A DNA stretch of 64,000 nt from Mesotoga prima MesG1.Ag.4.2 (GTDB taxonomy: Bacteria > Thermotogota > Thermotogae > Petrotogales > Kosmotogaceae): the NCBI RefSeq assembly GCF_000147715.2, contig NC_017934.1:2542001-2606000 (forward strand), read 5' to 3'. The notes under the pieces are model-generated. The model was given only the letters and a program-made list of their open reading frames with translations, ran no database searches and was not told the origin of the DNA. A program made the position numbers and the translations under genes. Of the stretch, positions 52,411 to 61,830 are shown piece after piece (within the stretch, counting starts at the first letter, position 1; each line of letters begins with the position of its first letter).

Positions 52411-52848
52411 CTAGAATTCAAGCTGAATGAGAAATGTCGGCACCAGCTTCATGGTAGCGTCAACAAAGAAGTCGCCAGGCAGGCTTATTGGAAGCCCCAG
52501 TTCTCCACCCACGAGAACTCTGCCGAAATCAGTCTTAAATCCATAACTAGCACCGGCACCGGCAAGCATTAGACATTCCATCTCTCCAAGATGAATCAAA
52601 CCCTCGACGCCACCGTGAACTCTCCATGAAGCAATGTCTTTGTAGAGGTAGAGACCGGGAACTAGTACGATCGAATCTGTAGCAAAGATCACTCCTGCCT
52701 TCACCTGAAATCCAAGAAGCCATGTATCAAAATTTACGGCCACAAAAGGCTCAAAATGGCCATGAATCTTCACTCCCACACTGAAATCTACACCGATCAT
52801 CGACACCGCAAGGATCAATACTAAGAACACACAAATCATCTTCGTCAA
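52411..52848 (-). CDS. Small secreted beta-barrel-like protein
   Basis: 145 residues from a TTG at 52848, 5 nt after GGAGGTGA. An ATG three codons later is also possible. The signal peptide (MICVFLVLILAVSMIGV) is followed by strands such as 'GVKIHGHFEPFVAVNFDTW', 'LVPGLYLYKDIASWRVHGG', 'AGAGASYGFKTDFGRVLVGG' and a C-terminal 'FLIQLEF'. It resembles the 51332 protein in length and style. Convergent with the lipoprotein gene. Confidence 0.75.
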   Translation of the reverse strand: MTKMICVFLVLILAVSMIGVDFSVGVKIHGHFEPFVAVNFDTWLLGFQVKAGVIFATDSIVLVPGLYLYKDIASWRVHGGVEGLIHLGEMECLMLAGAGASYGFKTDFGRVLVGGELGLPISLPGDFFVDATMKLVPTFLIQLEF

Positions 52849-53061
52849 TCCGATCACCTCCATAACAACCAATTCTACCTTAAGCTACGGAGATAATTTT
52901 CAGAGGTCGCTGAGTCAATATTCACCAATAGCGCTGAAAAGCGAGCATGTTCAAATTGGAGTGGTAGAATTGGCCTGAACCCCGGGAGCTTCGATAAGTT
53001 CACTTTTCAACAATGCAGAGGAATTGGGTTTCCGGTTTTTTTGATTCTCGAGGTGGTGCAA

Positions 53062-54534
53062 ATGTCGAAAATCGCAATTATAGGTAGTGGAATTGGGGGG
53101 CTTGCTGCAGGATGTTATGCCCGGATGAATGGTCTTGAATCGGTGATACTTGAAAAGGCCGATAAGCCGGGAGGACTTTGTACATCGTGGGACAAGGGTG
53201 ATTATATATTTGACGGCTGCATACGTCATCTTGCTGGGCTTAAGCCAGGCACCCCACTTAATAATATGTGGAAAGACATTGGAGCGATGCCTTCCGATAT
53301 CTACTTTCCCGAAGAACTGGTGAAGGCGGTTGACGAAAAGGGTAACGAACTGACAGTCTTCTACGATCTGGAAAAGCTTGAAGCCGAAATGAAGAGAATC
53401 TCACCAGAGGATTCTGAGCTTATAGAAGACTACATAAGGGCTATACGCAGGCTTTCCAACACTGACCTGATGGAGGTAGGCTTTTGGGGCTTCCGAGACT
53501 GGTTGAGGAATATCTCAGTATTGATTAAGAATAGAAAGGTTTCGAAATACTCCATGCTTTCATTCGCGCAGAGGTTCAAGAGTCCTGTTTTGAGAGAGTT
53601 CTTTCCTGTAATCCAGTACGGGTGGGCAAACATTCCACTAACTTTGAATCTAGGAGTGATGGCGGGATCGGTGGGAAAGAGATACGGACGATATCTCGGC
53701 GGTTCGGCCGAATTCATAAAGTCGGTGGCAGACAGATATTCTTCGCTTGGAGGCGAGATACTTTACAACTCCTCCGTGGAGAGAATCATAGAAGATAGTG
53801 GAAAGGCTGTCGGAGTGAGACTTGAAAATGGTACGGAGATCTCCGCCAATTATGTAATTTCAGACGCGTACGGTTATGACACTTTCATGAAAATGATAGA
53901 TGAACGGCACCTCACCGATCGGCTGCGCTCGATGTATTCGAAGCCGATTGACAGGATGATGATGGGTTTGCATGTATCTTTCGGTGTGAACATGGACCTT
54001 TCAGACAAACCGAACACCATTTCCTTCTTCCTTGACGAACCAATCGAAATTGCAGGCGACAACTGCTCTATAATCAACCTTCTTAACTACAGCTATGACA
54101 AGAAACTGGCACCGAAAGGAAAGACCAGTATTAAAGCGATGTATGATACCTACTATTCTTACTGGGAAGAGCTATCGAAGGATCAGAAGAAATATGAGGA
54201 AGAGAAGGCGATAATCGCCAGTCGAACAATCGAGGCCATTGAAAGATTCATTCCCGGTATCGGAGAAGCCGTCGAAGCGACCGATGTGGCAACACCTATT
54301 ACCACAGAGAGATTCACGTCAAACGCCCGGGGATACGGAAGTAAAGAGGATTTTCGATTGAGAGACACCCTCAAAGGATTTCTCAACAAACCGATGACGC
54401 TGAAAAGCCTCAAGAACTTCTTTGTGATAGGACACTCCATAGGTGGAACAAATCTCTACGGCTGTGCGGCAATGGGCAGGAATACTATCAGAAGGATCTG
54501 TAAGATGGAGCACAGGAATTTTGTCGCCTCCTGA
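53062..54534 (+). CDS. Phytoene-desaturase-like FAD oxidoreductase (COG1233)
   Basis: 490 residues. The ATG at 53062 follows GAGGTGGTG. The N-terminal dinucleotide fold 'KIAIIGSGIGGLAAGCYARM' with 'VILEKADKPGGLCTSW' and a C-terminal 'FFVIGHSIGGTNLYGCAAMG' define the CrtI/retinol-saturase-like flavoprotein family. Family reactions saturate or desaturate isoprenoid or polyunsaturated chains. No carotenoid genes are near, so the substrate is open. Monocistronic. Confidence 0.9.
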   Translation: MSKIAIIGSGIGGLAAGCYARMNGLESVILEKADKPGGLCTSWDKGDYIFDGCIRHLAGLKPGTPLNNMWKDIGAMPSDIYFPEELVKAVDEKGNELTVFYDLEKLEAEMKRISPEDSELIEDYIRAIRRLSNTDLMEVGFWGFRDWLRNISVLIKNRKVSKYSMLSFAQRFKSPVLREFFPVIQYGWANIPLTLNLGVMAGSVGKRYGRYLGGSAEFIKSVADRYSSLGGEILYNSSVERIIEDSGKAVGVRLENGTEISANYVISDAYGYDTFMKMIDERHLTDRLRSMYSKPIDRMMMGLHVSFGVNMDLSDKPNTISFFLDEPIEIAGDNCSIINLLNYSYDKKLAPKGKTSIKAMYDTYYSYWEELSKDQKKYEEEKAIIASRTIEAIERFIPGIGEAVEATDVATPITTERFTSNARGYGSKEDFRLRDTLKGFLNKPMTLKSLKNFFVIGHSIGGTNLYGCAAMGRNTIRRICKMEHRNFVAS

Positions 54535-54630
54535 GATTAAACTCCATTACCTAAAGCTTTTCATAAGAAATAAAACACCTTGATGTCCCTCAACCTCATA
54601 AGACACCGCTAAGAGATGAAAAAGTATGGA

Positions 54631-55512
54631 TCATGAATTGTCTTTGTGAACCTTTTGCTCTCTATGATCAAGCGAGAGCCTTAAATTGTCAGTCTTGAGC
54701 TCCTCGAACAGACGATCTGCAATATAGACAGATCTGTGTTTGCCGCCCGTGCAGCCAATAGCTATCTTCATGAAGTTTCTGCCGCTTCCGGCGAAACCTT
54801 CAATCGTCATCCTGCAGAGTTTCAAAACAGTCGAGAAGTAGGTTTCTATCTCAGGGTAGGTCTCCAGATAATCCTTAACTTTCTTGTCCATTCCTGTCAG
54901 TTCAATGAGATCCTCATAATAGTATGGGTTAGGAAGGAATCTCACATCGAAGATCAGGTTAGCATCGTGAGGAATCCCTTCACTGTACGAGAAACTCTCT
55001 ATCTCAACCCTCATCGGAGGCAGTTTGTAACCCTTCCCTCTGATAATAGAGACGATTGCCTCCTTCATTTCTTTCATATCCATTCTTGACGTATCTATCA
55101 CATGATCACAGTTCTTTTTGAATGGATCCATAATGCTTCTTTCCTTCTGAATTGCTTCTTCAAGACCTGTCTCTTCCTGCAGGGGATGGGCTCTACGGGT
55201 CTTCTGGTATCTGTAGTAAAGTACATCATCTTCTGCATCGAGGAATATTGAAACAATACCCAGTCCTTTTTGCTTCAGTGATTTTAGGCTTTGATTAACT
55301 CTTTCAATACCACCAAACTTCTTGGCCGTACGGATATCGATAACAACCGCACTCTTATCGATTTCTTGTGCACCGATAATGTTTACAAGTTCCTCGATTA
55401 TTGAAGGTGGAACATTGTCCATACAAAAGAACCCGAAATCTTCAAGTACATCGATTGCCGATGACTTTCCGGCTCCGGACATACCGGTTACAACAAATAT
55501 GTTTGAAGACAT
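54631..55512 (-). CDS. rapZ: RNase adapter / nucleotide-binding protein RapZ (YvcJ)
   Basis: 293 residues from the ATG at 55512. A GTG and an ATG 3-4 codons earlier are possible, but the GGGCGGTG site fits this ATG best. The Walker A 'VVTGMSGAGKSSAIDVLED', 'GFFCMDNVPPSIIEELV', 'VVIDIRTAKKFG', 'RTRRAHPLQEE'-like segment and C-terminal 'IAIGCTGGKHRSVYIADRL' cover the full RapZ family. In E. coli RapZ controls glmS mRNA through RNase E. In Gram-positives YvcJ is linked to cell wall metabolism. Which applies here is unknown. No yvcK or whiA follows, unlike the common cluster. Confidence 0.93.
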   Translation of the reverse strand: MSSNIFVVTGMSGAGKSSAIDVLEDFGFFCMDNVPPSIIEELVNIIGAQEIDKSAVVIDIRTAKKFGGIERVNQSLKSLKQKGLGIVSIFLDAEDDVLYYRYQKTRRAHPLQEETGLEEAIQKERSIMDPFKKNCDHVIDTSRMDMKEMKEAIVSIIRGKGYKLPPMRVEIESFSYSEGIPHDANLIFDVRFLPNPYYYEDLIELTGMDKKVKDYLETYPEIETYFSTVLKLCRMTIEGFAGSGRNFMKIAIGCTGGKHRSVYIADRLFEELKTDNLRLSLDHREQKVHKDNS

Positions 55513-55619
55513 TCGTAGCATCACCGCCCAAATGGCAAATACTAATGAAGAAAGAGATAATGTTTACATTAATCAAATTATACAATAATCTGGAAGAATT
55601 CTACTTTAGAGATCAATGT

Positions 55620-56790
55620 CGAAGGGGTTGTCTCTTGTGAAGACCGGGGGTGCGGGTAGCAGGTTGGGGGTTGGTCAGGAGCAAAAAAGAGATTGACCCA
55701 GTCCTCAAGAAGCAATTCAAAGCCATCTGATCAGAAACAACTTATTTCGTCATCCTGAAGCGCTCCTGTTCAGGATCTGGGCTTTTGGGAAACGTGATTG
55801 CAGCTTGCGGGTTGATTTGAAAAAGAGAAGAGTGAAACTGGTCTGCCGCTAAATGGTTCTCCGTTCGCCGAATAAAAAATTAGTTCTTCGTTCCGACGCT
55901 CCGCGTCCAAGTTCTTCGTTCTTCGTTAGAGCAATGAAGCAATACTATCCAGATTCCGACCAGGAGCTTTGTCGGAATGACGGAATCTAGCCTTTTCGCA
56001 ATAACCGTAAGTTGTCATCCCACTGAGCCTGCCCTGAAAATCTGCCCCAATGAGCCCCTCTTCGGTCATCCCGTGATGACTCTACACGGGATCTCTTTCT
56101 TCATCTTCAATAGCAAGCGCGGGGATTAACTGATTCTTGGATTCTGTACCATTATTCACGGAGATCCTGACCAAGAGCTTGTCAGGATGACCAAAAGTGC
56201 GAGTATCCTGCCCAGAAAACATGTTGTTCCATCCCGCAATATCTCCATGCCGTAATTCCGTAGAGCTTACCCTGAAGCCTGCCCCAATGAGTCTGCCCTG
56301 AAGCCTGCACCAAAACACTCCTGTTTGGGGTCTCTGTTCAGGGTCATCCCGAACTTGTTTCGGGATCTGGTTTTGATGCTCTCGACGGGGGACGGAGGAC
56401 CGTTGACGGACAACGTTGTCTTCACAGCGATCAGCGGCTCTCGGGATCGAGATGCTGAAACAAGTTCAGATGACGTGCTGTGGTGTTTTTGCTTTAGGGT
56501 CTTTAACCTGCAACTTGGAACTGATATTTTGCTCTTACAAACCCGCAAACACCAACCCCGAACCTCGTCATTTATTCTTGCAACTTGGAACAGATAACTT
56601 ACAACTGCTCTTCGAAGGACGGGTCCATGATCTGGGGGAAGGACCAAGAACGGCTCTTTGCAGCGATCAGCGGGTTCTTTCTCTTAAGCGTACAGCGGAT
56701 CTTTGGATCTAGATGCTGAAAAAAGTTCAGATGACGGAATCCATCATCGAAGAACCAAGAACCTGGACGCGTAGCGTCAGAACGAAGAAC
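55620..56790. repeat. Second repeat-rich intergenic region with covarying hairpins
   Basis: It contains diverged pieces of the 212-bp unit and a series of perfect 8-bp hairpins with different arms: ATCCTGAA/TTCAGGAT (55752-55776), ATTCCGAC/GTCGGAAT (55953-55978), ATCCCGTG/CACGGGAT (56068-56092), ATCCTGAC/GTCAGGAT (56164-56188), ATCCCGAA/TTCGGGAT (56346-56366). Several are followed by 'ctgg' or 'gacgg'. 'ttcttcgttctt' blocks recur. Frames open here are repeat translations. I find no gene in the 1.2 kb. Confidence 0.85.
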
Positions 56791-56843
56791 CGTTTTCTCA
56801 AATGACGGCTCTTATGCCCGACAGTGTGACTTGCTCTCTTAAC

Positions 56844-57353
56844 TCAGTCAAGCGTGAAATCGTGTCCGCAGTTCTTGCAGAAGCGATTCTCTTTCTTATT
56901 CAGCATGTAGCAAAGACTGCATTTCTTGTAACCTACAAGAGAAGCGCCGCAGTTCGAGCATTTGGTTGCATTGTCCTCATTCTCCGCACCGCATTCGGGA
57001 CATCTGGAATAACTCTTGCTCTTGGTCTTCTCAATTCTCGCTTCTCTGTCTGAGACAAATGTGTAGTCATAGGTCATATCTTCCTTAAGTTCTCGACCGC
57101 TAACCGGTTCCTGTTCACTTACGGGGCCGGAGAAGCTCTTTGTCTTCGCCATTGCAAGAAGCATTCTCCCCAGTGTCGTCGCAATGAAACCCAATACCAG
57201 AAACACAATCACGCCACCGAAGACCAGACTCAAGTAAGGAGCAAGAAAGAAACTGGCAAAACTGAATATTATCAAACCTATTCCAACAACATACACTATT
57301 CCACCGACAATTTTTATTATTGTTCTCACCGGATCACCAGAGCGGATATACAT
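56844..57353 (-). CDS. Membrane protein with C-terminal zinc ribbons
   Basis: 169 residues from an ATG at 57353 after GGACGGTGA. In-frame ATGs further upstream lack a site. Two or three membrane segments (about 10-70) are followed by a charged linker and two zinc-ribbon knuckle sets: 'CPECGAENEDNATKCSNCG' and 'CSLCYMLNKKENRFCKNCG'. All eight Cys ligands are present. The ribbons are likely cytoplasmic and protein-binding. Function unknown. Confidence 0.85.
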   Translation of the reverse strand: MYIRSGDPVRTIIKIVGGIVYVVGIGLIIFSFASFFLAPYLSLVFGGVIVFLVLGFIATTLGRMLLAMAKTKSFSGPVSEQEPVSGRELKEDMTYDYTFVSDREARIEKTKSKSYSRCPECGAENEDNATKCSNCGASLVGYKKCSLCYMLNKKENRFCKNCGHDFTLD

Positions 57354-57588
57354 TTTATCACCGTCCTTTGTATTCAATTTTACAATGCCTTTCATTACTT
57401 GCAAAACAGATCAATCTTAACCCCTTCTGTGAGCACCTGCGAAATTGTAGAATTGATTGACAGAAATCCGAAGGGAGAGAAATGATTTGGAAATTACTAC
57501 TGTTTTGTTGTTGTTGGCGCTTTTCTTTGGTTTGGTTTCGGTCCTTGTAATACTTTTCAAGATTTGAAGAAGCATTGTTCGGATACCA
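57354..57588. other. Intergenic region without recognised features
   Basis: Sequence between two leftward genes. No hairpin with a T-run, and no open frame with a ribosome binding site. Confidence 0.45.
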
Positions 57589-58092
57589 TTACAACGTCTG
57601 ATGCTTTTCTTTGGAAAAGGAGACAACACTGGCATTAGTTGCGCAGACAAGGTCAGTCGGTCTCAACCAGATCTGAAGACCTCGTTTGCCAGCACTCACG
57701 GATATCCTTTCTTCATTCAAAACTCCTTTATCAACGAGAATCTTGAAGCTCTTCTTCATCCCGAGAGGCGAAACTCCTCCCCTGACATATCCTGTAAGCG
57801 TCAGGAGACTTTCTGAAGGAACCGTCTCGATATTCCCGTCACCCGTGATCTCTGGAAGCTTCTTCATATCGATCTCTCTATGACCGCCGAGACAACAGAC
57901 AAAAACCCCGCTTCTGTCACCCTTCAAGACAATAGTTTTCACGGTTCGCGAAGGTGACAAGCCCAGCTTCGATGCAACATTCTCGGCACTCAGATCGTGT
58001 TCGTCGACTTCGTATTCTAGAATCTCATATTCAATCCCAAGCCCATCCAAGATTCTAGTGGCATTTGTCTTTAAAGGCTTTTTGCTTTTCAT
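57589..58092 (-). CDS. YbaK/EbsC-type aminoacyl-tRNA deacylase
   Basis: 167 residues from the ATG at 58092, with GGAG 7 nt upstream. An ATG four codons earlier overlaps that site. The YbaK fold is shown by 'TNATRILDGLGIEYEILEYE', 'VKTIVLKGDRSGVFVCCLGG' with the conserved Lys, 'YVRGGVSPLGMKKSFKILVD' and 'VSAGKRGLQIWLRPTDLV'. Family members hydrolyse mischarged Cys-tRNA(Pro) or related species. Located 16 nt before prfA's end on the same strand, so it follows the pilT-prfA unit and may share its transcript. Confidence 0.92.
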   Translation of the reverse strand: MKSKKPLKTNATRILDGLGIEYEILEYEVDEHDLSAENVASKLGLSPSRTVKTIVLKGDRSGVFVCCLGGHREIDMKKLPEITGDGNIETVPSESLLTLTGYVRGGVSPLGMKKSFKILVDKGVLNEERISVSAGKRGLQIWLRPTDLVCATNASVVSFSKEKHQTL

Positions 58093-58120
58093 TCGATTCT
58101 CCATTGGAACTGAAGTTGTT

Positions 58121-59203
58121 TTAACCGATCAGTTTCTTGTGAAGTAATTCCAGCCGCTTGTTTATATCTGCAGCGGAAAGTTCCGTCACGAGCTCGTCGA
58201 GATCTCCGTCCATCACATAAAGAAGTCTGTAGCTTGTAAAATTTATCCTGTGATCAGTTACCCTGTTTTGAGGGAAGTTGTAAGTTCTTATCTTTTCGCT
58301 TCGTTCACCGGTACCGATTTGCGTCCTTCTTGCCTCAGTAATCTCATTCTCTGCTTTAGAACTGTACATTTCATACAGCCTTGCACGTAGAATCTCGAGC
58401 GCTCTAGCTTTATTCTGATGCTGAGATCTCTCTTTCTGCACGGCAACTACTATCCCTGTAGGCTCATGGACTATCCTTACGGCGGAATCGGTCTTGTTTA
58501 CGTGCTGGCCTCCGGCGCCTGAAGAGCGATACGTGTCGATTCTGAGATCGGCAGGGTCGATTTTGACCTCTGTTTCGCTTACTTCTGGAAGCACCGCTAC
58601 CGTCGCAGTAGACGTGTGGATTCTTCCCCCCGATTCAGTCGTCGGCACTCTCTGGACTCTGTGGACTCCGCTTTCATACTTCAGTTTACTGAATACGCTT
58701 CTGCCTCTTATCTGAAAGATGACTTCCTTGAATCCACCGATATCCGTCTCATTTGAATCGATTATCTCCGATTTCCAGTTGTTTCGTTCTGCATATCTGG
58801 TGTACATTCGGAAGAGATCGGCAGCGAACAATGCAGCTTCTTCTCCACCTGTACCGGCCCTTATCTCAATAATAATATTCCTCTCATCTGCTAGATCGGG
58901 GACGAGAAGTCCCTTTAGATTAAGCTCCTTTCTTGCGATTCTGTTCTCGAGATCGGATATTGTATTCGCGATCACTTCCTGTTCGTTCTCTTCTGCGGTA
59001 GCCTTCATTTCATGCCATTCCTCAAGTTCGCCCTTCATCGAGTCTATTTCGCTATAAAGATTAATGATCTCAGAGAGCTCTGCATGTTTCTTCCCGTATT
59101 CCATAAGCTTGTCCGGGTCTGAAGCAACTTCGGGTTTTGAGAGTTCCTTCTCGACCTCCTTGAATCTCTCCCTGAAGACTTCCATTATCTTGCCTAAATC
59201 CAT
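58121..59203 (-). CDS. prfA: Peptide chain release factor 1
   Basis: 360 residues, the normal RF1 length. The ATG at 59203 overlaps the pilT stop (TAATG) with GGAGGG upstream, so translation is coupled. It contains the catalytic GGQ loop '[20 protein letters not shown]', '[20 protein letters not shown]', '[20 protein letters not shown]' and '[15 protein letters not shown]'. It ends translation at UAA and UAG. The usual partner prmC is not adjacent. Confidence 0.97.
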   Translation of the reverse strand: MDLGKIMEVFRERFKEVEKELSKPEVASDPDKLMEYGKKHAELSEIINLYSEIDSMKGELEEWHEMKATAEENEQEVIANTISDLENRIARKELNLKGLLVPDLADERNIIIEIRAGTGGEEAALFAADLFRMYTRYAERNNWKSEIIDSNETDIGGFKEVIFQIRGRSVFSKLKYESGVHRVQRVPTTESGGRIHTSTATVAVLPEVSETEVKIDPADLRIDTYRSSGAGGQHVNKTDSAVRIVHEPTGIVVAVQKERSQHQNKARALEILRARLYEMYSSKAENEITEARRTQIGTGERSEKIRTYNFPQNRVTDHRINFTSYRLLYVMDGDLDELVTELSAADINKRLELLHKKLIG

Positions 59204-60252
59204 TAGAAGGCCCTCCTGAGCATTGCATTGGGGTCCCTTGCGTAATCCTGAAGCTGGTCCTTGTCGATTATTCCCTTTTTGAAAACATCCATCAACGCAT
59301 CATCAAAGGTGACCATTCCATACTTTATCCCGGCCTGCATCATAGATTCTATTTGGTGGAATTTCTGCTCCCTTATAAGATTTCGGATAGCCTGGTTCAC
59401 TACCATTATCTCGATAACCGCGATTCTTCCTTTACCGTCCCTCCTCCTGAGCAATCTTTGGTATATTACCGCCAGCAGAGTATTGGCAAGCTGCATAGCT
59501 ACCTGGTTCTGCTGATGAGGCGGAAAGACTCCCACTATTCTTTCGGGTGTGGTAGCGGCGGAATTTGTATGGATTGTCGAGAATACAAGATGGCCTGTCT
59601 CAGCAGCAGTCATGGCAAGTTCCATCGTTTCGCTATCTCTCATCTCTCCAACTAGAATGACATCGGGGTCCTGCCTCAATGCATATTTCAGTCCATTATA
59701 AAAAGATTTCGTATCCGATCCAAGTTCCCTCTGATGGATCAGGGCATTTTTTGGTTCGAAAACGTATTCTACTGGATCTTCTATGGTGATCAAATGAACA
59801 TGTCTCGTTCTGTTGATGTTTTCAAGCATTGCGGCAAGAGTAGTCGATTTTCCACTTCCGGTCGGTCCTGCAACAAGCACGAGGCCCTTATCTGGTTTAC
59901 AGAATTCCTTGAACAACGGCGGATAACCCAGATCTTCAAGAGTCTTGATTGTTTTCGGGATTAACCTCAGAGCGACTACGGGAAGCTTATTTGAATAGAA
60001 GTAGTTTCCTCTTACCCTTAAAGAGCTGAACCCAAAAGAAAAGTCAATCTCCTTACTTTCCGAATCCTGTAACTTAATCTCAGATATCTCTTGAAGTTCT
60101 GTCGTTATCTTCTTCATCATTATTTCGTCGGTCAACAGTTTGTCTTGAATCAACTCACCATCGACCCTGTATATGACGTTTTCACCTGAGGTTAAGTGTA
60201 TGTCGCTTGCATTCATCTGTTCACCTTTACTCAGAATTTCCTTTATCAGCAT
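59203..60252 (-). CDS. pilT: Type IV pilus retraction-type ATPase (PilT)
   Basis: 349 residues from the ATG at 60252, 8 nt after GGGAGG. N-terminal '[20 protein letters not shown]', Walker A '[20 protein letters not shown]', the Asp box '[10 protein letters not shown]', Walker B '[20 protein letters not shown]' and His box '[20 protein letters not shown]' are complete. PilT powers pilus retraction in twitching motility. No pilin or pilB gene is in the window. It overlaps prfA by one base. Confidence 0.95.
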   Translation of the reverse strand: MLIKEILSKGEQMNASDIHLTSGENVIYRVDGELIQDKLLTDEIMMKKITTELQEISEIKLQDSESKEIDFSFGFSSLRVRGNYFYSNKLPVVALRLIPKTIKTLEDLGYPPLFKEFCKPDKGLVLVAGPTGSGKSTTLAAMLENINRTRHVHLITIEDPVEYVFEPKNALIHQRELGSDTKSFYNGLKYALRQDPDVILVGEMRDSETMELAMTAAETGHLVFSTIHTNSAATTPERIVGVFPPHQQNQVAMQLANTLLAVIYQRLLRRRDGKGRIAVIEIMVVNQAIRNLIREQKFHQIESMMQAGIKYGMVTFDDALMDVFKKGIIDKDQLQDYARDPNAMLRRAF

Positions 60253-60393
60253 CTAGCCACACCTCCCGGAACAGAGAAGATTTTAACACAATGCACTGTC
60301 CGATAACTATGGTAAGATCTATGATTCAAGGGGAAACAATAGTTCTCGTAAGTCAGTCCAATTACTCGGCCGACTAATTCGGGAGGGATTCGA

Positions 60394-61830
60394 GTGTTTT
60401 ACGAACTCTATCTGAGGTCATTCTGTGACGGCAATGGCGATGGAATTGGTGATTTTATCGGAGCCGAGCGGAAGCTCGACTATCTTGCAAATTTAGGTAT
60501 TGAAGGAATCTGGCTTTTGCCGATTCTTCATTCGCCATCTTACCATGGCTACAGTGTCATCGATTTCTTTAGTGTCAACCCAATCTATGGAACTCTTAAG
60601 GATTTGAGAAACTTTCTGGCATCAGCGCACAAACTAGATTTGAAGGTCATACTGGATCTTCCGATGAATCACACCTCTCCAAATCATGAATGGTTCTTGA
60701 AGGCCTTGAATGGAGAAAAACCATACAGAGACTGGTATCTCTTTCTGAAAGACGAACAGTGGCTGAAGGCTAGGAGACATTGGGACGGAGAGCAGGTATG
60801 GACAAACTACTCGGGACAGTGGGTCTACACATTGTTCGGACCTGGAAGTCCTGATCTCAACTATGAGTCTTCTTCCCTGTGGCAACAGATGAAGGAGGTC
60901 CTTACATTCTGGTTATCCGTAGGATTCGATGGATTCCGATTCGATGCTGCAAAGCACATTTTCGATTTTTCTCTTGAAAAAGGCATCTGCGAGTACCAGC
61001 ACAGCAGAAACATCGCTTTCTGGAAGGAGATGACGGCACACTGCAGATCGATTTCTCCAAATTCGATATTTGTGAGTGAAGTGTGGGACGATGCGCAAAT
61101 AGTAGACCTGTACTCCGCGATCTTTGGAATTGGATTCAATTTCCCCCTTGCCGAGGACCTGAAAACTTCCGTTGCGACAAGAGACCCAGAACTCCTAGTG
61201 AAGTCTTTGAGGACTGATCTCAATAGATCTTTCAGGTCGAAGCGTAGCTATGAGTCTGGAGTTTTCCTGACAAATCATGACATGAGTCGTCTCGTATCGG
61301 TTATGGACGGTGACGAGAAACTCTCTCTTCTGGCAATGTCGGTCTTGTTGTCTCTTCCCGGAGTGCCATTCTTCTATTATGGCGAAGAACTTGGAATGGA
61401 AGGGGTCTACAATACGTATTTCAACGAAGAGCAACTTGAACCCTTCCTGTGGTTCGAGAACGGCTACGGTCCAGGTCAAACCGAATGGAAAGCGCTCGGG
61501 AAGAATCATCCTCACAGCGGCAGGTCTCTGGAAGCACAAAAAGCTGTAGATGGGAGCTACTTCGAGAGATTCAGGGCTATACTTGAATTCAGGAAGAACA
61601 ACTCCTGGCTGAGGTTGGCAACTATGAGAGGCTTGAAACGAAGAGAAAACCTGGTAATCTTAAGAGTCGTTGGAGAAAGCCGGAGCGCGTACATTTATCA
61701 CAATCTCGGGAAAAGACGTGTCGCTTTAGAAGACGTTTCTAATCTTCAGATCATCAACGGCTCTTTGGGTAGGTATCGCGGCAAGAGATACCTTGGAGGT
61801 TTCTCGAGCGCAATCGAGGTGACTGAATGA
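60394..61830 (+). CDS. Cytoplasmic GH13 alpha-amylase family glycosidase
   Basis: 478 residues from a GTG at 60394 with GGAGGG upstream. No signal peptide. The GH13 barrel motifs are all there: 'GIEGIWLLPILHSPSYHGYS', 'VILDLPMNHTSPNHEWF' (region I), 'DGFRFDAAKHIF' with the nucleophile Asp (region II), 'IFVSEVWDD' with the acid/base Glu (region III) and 'FLTNHDMSR' (region IV). The layout resembles oligo-1,6-glucosidases and amylosucrase-like intracellular enzymes acting on maltodextrins. It is translationally coupled to a cation diffusion facilitator gene. Confidence 0.93.
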   Translation: MFYELYLRSFCDGNGDGIGDFIGAERKLDYLANLGIEGIWLLPILHSPSYHGYSVIDFFSVNPIYGTLKDLRNFLASAHKLDLKVILDLPMNHTSPNHEWFLKALNGEKPYRDWYLFLKDEQWLKARRHWDGEQVWTNYSGQWVYTLFGPGSPDLNYESSSLWQQMKEVLTFWLSVGFDGFRFDAAKHIFDFSLEKGICEYQHSRNIAFWKEMTAHCRSISPNSIFVSEVWDDAQIVDLYSAIFGIGFNFPLAEDLKTSVATRDPELLVKSLRTDLNRSFRSKRSYESGVFLTNHDMSRLVSVMDGDEKLSLLAMSVLLSLPGVPFFYYGEELGMEGVYNTYFNEEQLEPFLWFENGYGPGQTEWKALGKNHPHSGRSLEAQKAVDGSYFERFRAILEFRKNNSWLRLATMRGLKRRENLVILRVVGESRSAYIYHNLGKRRVALEDVSNLQIINGSLGRYRGKRYLGGFSSAIEVTE

